In this document: piece by piece, positions 59,951-64,000 of the stretch
Layout of the letters: the number at the start of each line of letters is the position of its first letter
Position numbering within the stretch: position 1 is the first letter of the stretch
From: Thalassococcus_A lentus
GTDB lineage: Bacteria > Pseudomonadota > Alphaproteobacteria > Rhodobacterales > Rhodobacteraceae
Length of the DNA stretch: 64,000 bases
Reading direction: 5' to 3'
Assembly: GCF_028023555.1 (NCBI RefSeq)
Contig: NZ_JAQIOY010000010.1
Coordinates: 1-64,000 of the forward strand
Notes under the pieces: generated by a model
Told to the model about the DNA's origin: nothing
Databases searched by the model: none
The model's input: only the letters and a program-made list of their open reading frames with translations
Made by a program: the position numbers and the translations under genes

Positions 59951-62929
59951 ATGGCAAAGAAGATGCTCATCGACGCCACCCACGCGGAAGAGACCCGCGT
60001 TGTGGTGGTGGACGGAAACAAGGTCGAGGAATTCGACTTTGAATCAGAAAACAAGCGCCAGCTCGCTGGCAACATTTACCTCGCAAAAGTAACTCGGGTC
60101 GAACCCTCGCTTCAGGCCGCCTTTGTTGACTATGGCGGCAATCGTCATGGATTTCTGGCGTTCTCGGAGATTCATCCCGACTACTATCAGATCCCTGTCG
60201 CAGACCGTCAGGCCCTGATGGAAGAGGAGGCCGCGCTTGCTGCTGCGGCTGCCGAAGAGGACGAAAAGCCCAAGAAAAGATCGCGGTCCCGCTCGCGCCG
60301 TAAATCGACCAAGGCAGAGACCACCAAGGCAGATGACGCGGTGGTTCAGGCCGATCCGGTCGCCGAAGTCAGCGGTATGGAAACGATCGATCTGTCGGAC
60401 GACGATCAGACCGATGAGGCTGTCGTAGCCGATGATGAAGCCAGCTCTCCTATGGAGCGTGTGGCCGAAACACCCGTCGAAGAGCCCGCGGATGAGGCTG
60501 CAGAGGCGCAACCCGCCCAAGCCGATGCCGCGGAGGCCGACGCAGCCAGCGACAGCGCGCCCGAGGCCGAAGCCGAAGCGCCTGCTGATCCTGCCGCTGA
60601 AGACACCAAGGCCGAGGACGATGCTGCCGAGGCGGACACGGATGGTGACGACGCCGACAGTGATGACGATGACGACGAAGAGGATGACAAGCCGGACGCG
60701 TCCGAGCGGGATTCCAATATCGAATCCGTCGCAGATGACGACACCACCGATGATATTCGTCCACGTCGCAAACCGCGTCCGCGCAAATACAAGATTCAGG
60801 AAGTGGTCAAAGTTCGCCAGATCCTCTTGGTTCAGGTGGTCAAGGAAGAGCGCGGCAACAAGGGCGCTGCTCTGACAACCTACCTGTCTCTGGCTGGACG
60901 GTACTGCGTGCTTATGCCGAACACGGCCCGTGGCGGCGGCATCAGCCGCAAGATCACAAACGCTTCGGATCGCTCAAAGCTCAAGGCCATCGCGGCTGAA
61001 ATCGACGTGCCCAAGGGCGCGGGCCTGATCGTGCGGACAGCCGGTGCCAAGCGCACCAAGACCGAGATCAAGCGGGACTATGAATACCTTCAGCGTCTGT
61101 GGGAGCAGATCCGCGAATTGACGCTGAAATCGACTGCACCCGCCAAGATTTACGAAGAAGGCGACCTGATCAAACGGTCGATCCGCGATTTGTACAATCG
61201 CGAAATCGATGAGGTTCTGGTCGAAGGCGAGCGCGGCTATCGCATCGCCAAGGACTTCATGAAAATGATCATGCCGTCCCACGCCAAGAACGTGAAAAAC
61301 TACCACGACCAGATGCCGCTCTTTGCGCGCTATCAGGTGGAATCCTATCTGGCTGGCATGTTCAACCCGACGGTCCAGCTGAAAAGCGGGGGCTACATCG
61401 TTATCGGTGTGACCGAAGCGCTGGTTGCAATCGACGTGAACTCGGGTCGGGCAACCAAGGAAGGGTCGATCGAGGAAACCGCGACAAAGACCAACCTTGA
61501 AGCGGCCGAAGAGGTCGCGCGGCAGTTGCGTTTGCGCGATCTGGCCGGCCTGATCGTCATCGACTTTATCGATATGGACGACCGCAAGAACAACGCGGCG
61601 GTCGAGAAGAAGCTCAAGGACAAGCTCAAGACGGATCGCGCCCGCATTCAGGTGGGCCGGATTTCCGGCTTTGGCCTTTTGGAAATGTCGCGCCAGCGTT
61701 TGCGTCCAGGCATGATCGAGGCGACCACACAGCCTTGTGCGGCGTGCCATGGCACGGGTCTTATCCGCTCGGACGATAACATGGCCTTGCAGGTTCTGCG
61801 CCAGATCGAAGAAGAGGGTACCCGCCGCCGTTCACGTGAAGTGCTGGTGAAGGCCCCTGTGGCAATCGCCAACTACCTGATGAACCAAAAGCGCGAGCAT
61901 GTTGCACAGATCGAGTCGCGTTATGGCATGGCGGTGCGGATCGAAGGTGATGCGCATATGGTTGCGCCGGACTTCACCCTCGAAAAGTTCAAGACTGCGA
62001 CACGCCCTGTGCCCGAAGCGGCACCGGTTGTTTCTGTCGACACGATGCTGATGGATCAGGTCGACGAGGACGCCGCAGCCGAGGCAGACGTCGAAGAAGC
62101 GCCAGCGGCGCCGGACGCAGGCTCCGATGAACAAAAGCCCAAGAAGCGCCGTCGCAGACGTCGCCGGCGGTCCAAGTCCAAGGATGGTGAGGGCGATCAG
62201 GACGAGTCGCAGTCCAAACAGGACGACGAATCCGGCGATGCCGAGGCAAAAGAAGACGGCTCGGATGACAAGGTAGAACAGGCTGACAAAGCGGATGCCA
62301 AGTCTGACGTTGAGGCCGAAAAGCCAGAGGCCGAAGCCGAAGCTGAAGAGAAGCCCAAGAAAACCCGGTCACGCAGTCGGAGCAAATCCAAGAAGACTGA
62401 AGAAAAGACCGAAGAGAAATCCGAGGGCGACGCGGCAGAGGACGGCAAAGCCGAGGAGGCCAAGGCCGAAGACGCCAAACCAGACGAGGCCACCGAGAAG
62501 AAGCCGACCAAGTCGCGTTCGCGTTCGAAGAAGGCCAAGACTGAGGATGTGGCAGAGGTGAAGGCTGAGCCAGAGGCCGAAGCCGAGGCCGAGGAAAAGC
62601 CCAAGCCCAAGCGCACTCGGACTCGGAAAAAGAAGACCGATGATGCCCCTGCGGAAGAGGCGACGGCTGCCAAGGAAGAGGCAAAGCCGGAACCGGTTGC
62701 TGAAGAAGCCGCTGAAGCTGCGCCTGCACCCAAGCCACGCCGCACGCGTAAAAAGGCGGCCGACGTTATCGCTGAGGTGACAGGTGGTGCCGCCGCCGAG
62801 GACAAGGTTGAGGCTGCGCCTGAACCCAAGGCCGAGACACCAGCCGCGCCAGTTGAGGCTGCGGCAGATGAGGCGCCGTCAGATGACGACAAGCCGAAAC
62901 GCCGTGGATGGTGGTCGCTGGGTCGCTGA
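59951..62929 (+). CDS. rne: Ribonuclease E
   Basis: 992-residue endoribonuclease, scaffold of the RNA degradosome. The S1 domain (about 35-310) is split by an insertion of about 190 residues (88-277), very acidic with DDDDEEDD. The catalytic domain contains AIDVNSGRATKEGSIEETATKTNLEAAEEVARQLRLRDLAGLIVIDFIDM (two metal Asp). Cys-x-x-Cys (QPCAACHGTG) is the zinc link. The tail (about 690-992) is low-complexity, with repeated Lys/Arg-Ser-Arg blocks and a C-terminal GWWSLGR corresponding to the GWW motif that binds PNPase in Caulobacter. Start at 59951; a GTG five codons upstream is also in frame. Confidence 0.97.
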   Translation: MAKKMLIDATHAEETRVVVVDGNKVEEFDFESENKRQLAGNIYLAKVTRVEPSLQAAFVDYGGNRHGFLAFSEIHPDYYQIPVADRQALMEEEAALAAAAAEEDEKPKKRSRSRSRRKSTKAETTKADDAVVQADPVAEVSGMETIDLSDDDQTDEAVVADDEASSPMERVAETPVEEPADEAAEAQPAQADAAEADAASDSAPEAEAEAPADPAAEDTKAEDDAAEADTDGDDADSDDDDDEEDDKPDASERDSNIESVADDDTTDDIRPRRKPRPRKYKIQEVVKVRQILLVQVVKEERGNKGAALTTYLSLAGRYCVLMPNTARGGGISRKITNASDRSKLKAIAAEIDVPKGAGLIVRTAGAKRTKTEIKRDYEYLQRLWEQIRELTLKSTAPAKIYEEGDLIKRSIRDLYNREIDEVLVEGERGYRIAKDFMKMIMPSHAKNVKNYHDQMPLFARYQVESYLAGMFNPTVQLKSGGYIVIGVTEALVAIDVNSGRATKEGSIEETATKTNLEAAEEVARQLRLRDLAGLIVIDFIDMDDRKNNAAVEKKLKDKLKTDRARIQVGRISGFGLLEMSRQRLRPGMIEATTQPCAACHGTGLIRSDDNMALQVLRQIEEEGTRRRSREVLVKAPVAIANYLMNQKREHVAQIESRYGMAVRIEGDAHMVAPDFTLEKFKTATRPVPEAAPVVSVDTMLMDQVDEDAAAEADVEEAPAAPDAGSDEQKPKKRRRRRRRRSKSKDGEGDQDESQSKQDDESGDAEAKEDGSDDKVEQADKADAKSDVEAEKPEAEAEAEEKPKKTRSRSRSKSKKTEEKTEEKSEGDAAEDGKAEEAKAEDAKPDEATEKKPTKSRSRSKKAKTEDVAEVKAEPEAEAEAEEKPKPKRTRTRKKKTDDAPAEEATAAKEEAKPEPVAEEAAEAAPAPKPRRTRKKAADVIAEVTGGAAAEDKVEAAPEPKAETPAAPVEAAADEAPSDDDKPKRRGWWSLGR

Positions 62930-62951
62930 CCCGCACTGAACTGAAAACAAT

Positions 62952-62982
62952 AGGCCGCGCAGTGGATTGCGCGGCCTTTTTT
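62952..62982 (+). terminator. Rho-independent terminator after rne
   Basis: 10-bp stem AGGCCGCGCA / TGCGCGGCCT, 6-base loop, then TTTTTTG, 22 bp after the rne stop. Confidence 0.9.
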
Positions 62983-63056
62983 GTTTGGGGTTGGGCCATG
63001 ACGGCGGTCCGGAAAACCAGACTTCGCCGGTCATTCAACATGGACTACAAAAACAA

Positions 63057-63077
63057 AGCGCCCCGAAGCGGGGCGCT
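63057..63077 (-). terminator. Terminator after the DUF882 gene
   Basis: 8-bp stem AGCGCCCC / GGGGCGCT with a GAAGC loop. On the minus strand it is followed by TTTGTTTTTG. It lies 29 bp past the DUF882 stop. Confidence 0.85.
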
Positions 63078-63106
63078 GGTTTTGCAGGATTTGCTGATTT
63101 TCGGTG

Positions 63107-63679
63107 TTACCGTCCCCAGGTGCGAACCGGACCACAATCCATGTGGACGAAATTCGATCCGCTGTAGCGACCCACACCGCCACCCTTGCAGGCGGCTGCC
63201 GCGCGGGCCATTTGCCCGACCGAGCGTGAAGACAACCGAAGATCCGCTGCCTGTCCGCGCAGGTGGCGGGAGTTTTTGGCAACGCCGCCGTTAGAACGCG
63301 AGCGGAGCATCGCGTTCGTCTTTGGGCTGCGATAGCCCGAGATCAGCATGTAGGGTTCGTTTGCATCCATCAGGTTATGCGCGGCCGCCATGATGTCGAT
63401 CGTGCGCAGGTCGATGGATTTGACATCATTGGTACGCCAATCACGCATGAAGTGATTCACTTCGCGGACAGCGTCTTTGATGTAGTGCCCTTCGACCCAA
63501 TAGATCATATCGATCCGCTCACCTGTGCGGCCCGAATACATTTTGATCCTGCGAATATCGCCACCTCCGCGCAGGAAGCCTGCTGCGTTGGAGTAGGTGG
63601 GTGCTGCCACAACCGCTGTTGCTGCAAATGCACCGAGGATACCGCGCCGCGTAAAGCGGTTAGAAGTCAAATCTGCCAT
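63107..63679 (-). CDS. Tat-exported DUF882 (MepK-type) murein endopeptidase
   Basis: 190 residues. Twin-arginine signal (FTRRGILGAFAATAVVAAP) followed by a DUF882 domain of the M15/D,D-peptidase-like fold. Zinc ligands are apparent as His139 and Asp146 in SRHLRGQAADLR and His179 in FVHMDCG. E. coli MepK (YcbK) of this family cleaves 3,3 cross-links in peptidoglycan. It should act in the periplasm. The terminator follows immediately. Confidence 0.92.
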   Translation of the reverse strand: MADLTSNRFTRRGILGAFAATAVVAAPTYSNAAGFLRGGGDIRRIKMYSGRTGERIDMIYWVEGHYIKDAVREVNHFMRDWRTNDVKSIDLRTIDIMAAAHNLMDANEPYMLISGYRSPKTNAMLRSRSNGGVAKNSRHLRGQAADLRLSSRSVGQMARAAAACKGGGVGRYSGSNFVHMDCGPVRTWGR

Positions 63680-64000
63680 ATCGGTAGCGTCTGTCCCGTA
63701 GTCGCTGTTACCTGTAAGTCGGCGTGCTGTTACACGCCTGCTGCCATCTTCCCCAGATGCACAGTCTCTATCGCACGAATCGGACTCTGTAGAAAGCCTG
63801 TTTTCTCAACAATTCGAGCATTCAAGGGGAAATGCGCGGCTTCCTGCCGAAATGGCGCAAGGCTGTGACGCAAATGCTCCGAAATTGGCCTGTTGAGCAC
63901 ACTGTACGGAAGGGTAGCAAATTGGCGGAAATGTGAATAGACAGGCACCCGCTGCACTTACAGACTGATATTATTACAAAACGAGTGACCAAGGGGTTAT
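63680..64000. other. Upstream region of the DUF882 gene at the window edge
   Basis: 321 bp with no supportable coding region; any gene upstream continues beyond the window. A small hairpin GGCGTG / CACGCC lies at 63721-63738, about 42 bp before the start codon. The rest is moderately AT-rich with no recognisable motif. Confidence 0.6.

Noticed and set aside
60200..60790. Low-complexity acidic stretch considered as frameshift or separate gene
   Set aside because: It stays in frame with both S1 halves of RNase E and is a known type of alphaproteobacterial insertion.

Overview
The window looks like a chromosomal segment of a marine-type alphaproteobacterium, most probably Rhodobacteraceae (Roseobacter group). 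This is inferred from high GC with matching codon use, an alphaproteobacterial LexA box (GTTC-N7-GTTC), an RNase E with a large acidic insertion in its S1 domain and a C-terminal GWW motif, short Hfq, Tat-dependent periplasmic enzymes, and the hfq-hflX and yfgM-bamB-der gene pairs. No rRNA, tRNA, CRISPR array, insertion sequence or prophage was recognised. Almost all of the window is core housekeeping DNA.

Left part (1-26.6 kb). Pyruvate carboxylase, an FMN-dependent alpha-hydroxy-acid dehydrogenase, serB and a lone imuB lie on the minus strand. imuB has a perfect SOS box upstream and no imuA or dnaE2 beside it. A Tat-exported MsrB and a VOC protein follow. Next is a divergent TetR/alpha-beta-hydrolase pair with strong palindromes in the shared promoter. 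Then come a J-domain protein and bolA, a DUF4177-like protein, an unrecognised 516-residue membrane protein, a Pit phosphate transporter, a NUDIX hydrolase, gatB, an uncharacterised protein and a lytic transglycosylase. A minus-strand pepN operon (pepN, SDR, small membrane protein, acyltransferase) is divergent from photolyase plus a tiny DUF2256 gene.

Middle part (26.7-40.4 kb). An RND pump and its membrane-fusion adaptor overlap by 4 nt. The adaptor hairpin consists of exact 14-residue repeats, with a proline every 14 residues in one arm and mostly glycine at the matching place in the other. A 16-bp palindrome lies upstream. The divergent yfgM-bamB-der cluster couples envelope biogenesis with ribosome assembly. 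serS is translationally coupled to a TspO-like membrane protein. A pentapeptide-repeat membrane protein has a strikingly AT-rich core.

Right part (40.6-64 kb). yajC-secD-secF is followed by a TauE/SafE permease, an Mth938-like protein, trkA-trkH, hfq-hflX, an MFS carrier and a CPA2 antiporter with a His-rich loop. A penicillin-acylase/kinase operon, a beta-hydroxyacid dehydrogenase, two VOC proteins, a GNAT and a WYL regulator come next. RNase E has a roughly 490-bp leader, and a Tat-exported DUF882 peptidase closes the window.

I found no obvious multi-gene novel defence or biosynthetic system. The most distinctive signals are the proline-periodic adaptor, the orphan SOS-controlled imuB, the two orphan membrane proteins with AT-rich cores, and the TetR/hydrolase operator region. 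All functional calls come from reading motifs and remembered family patterns; no database search was run.
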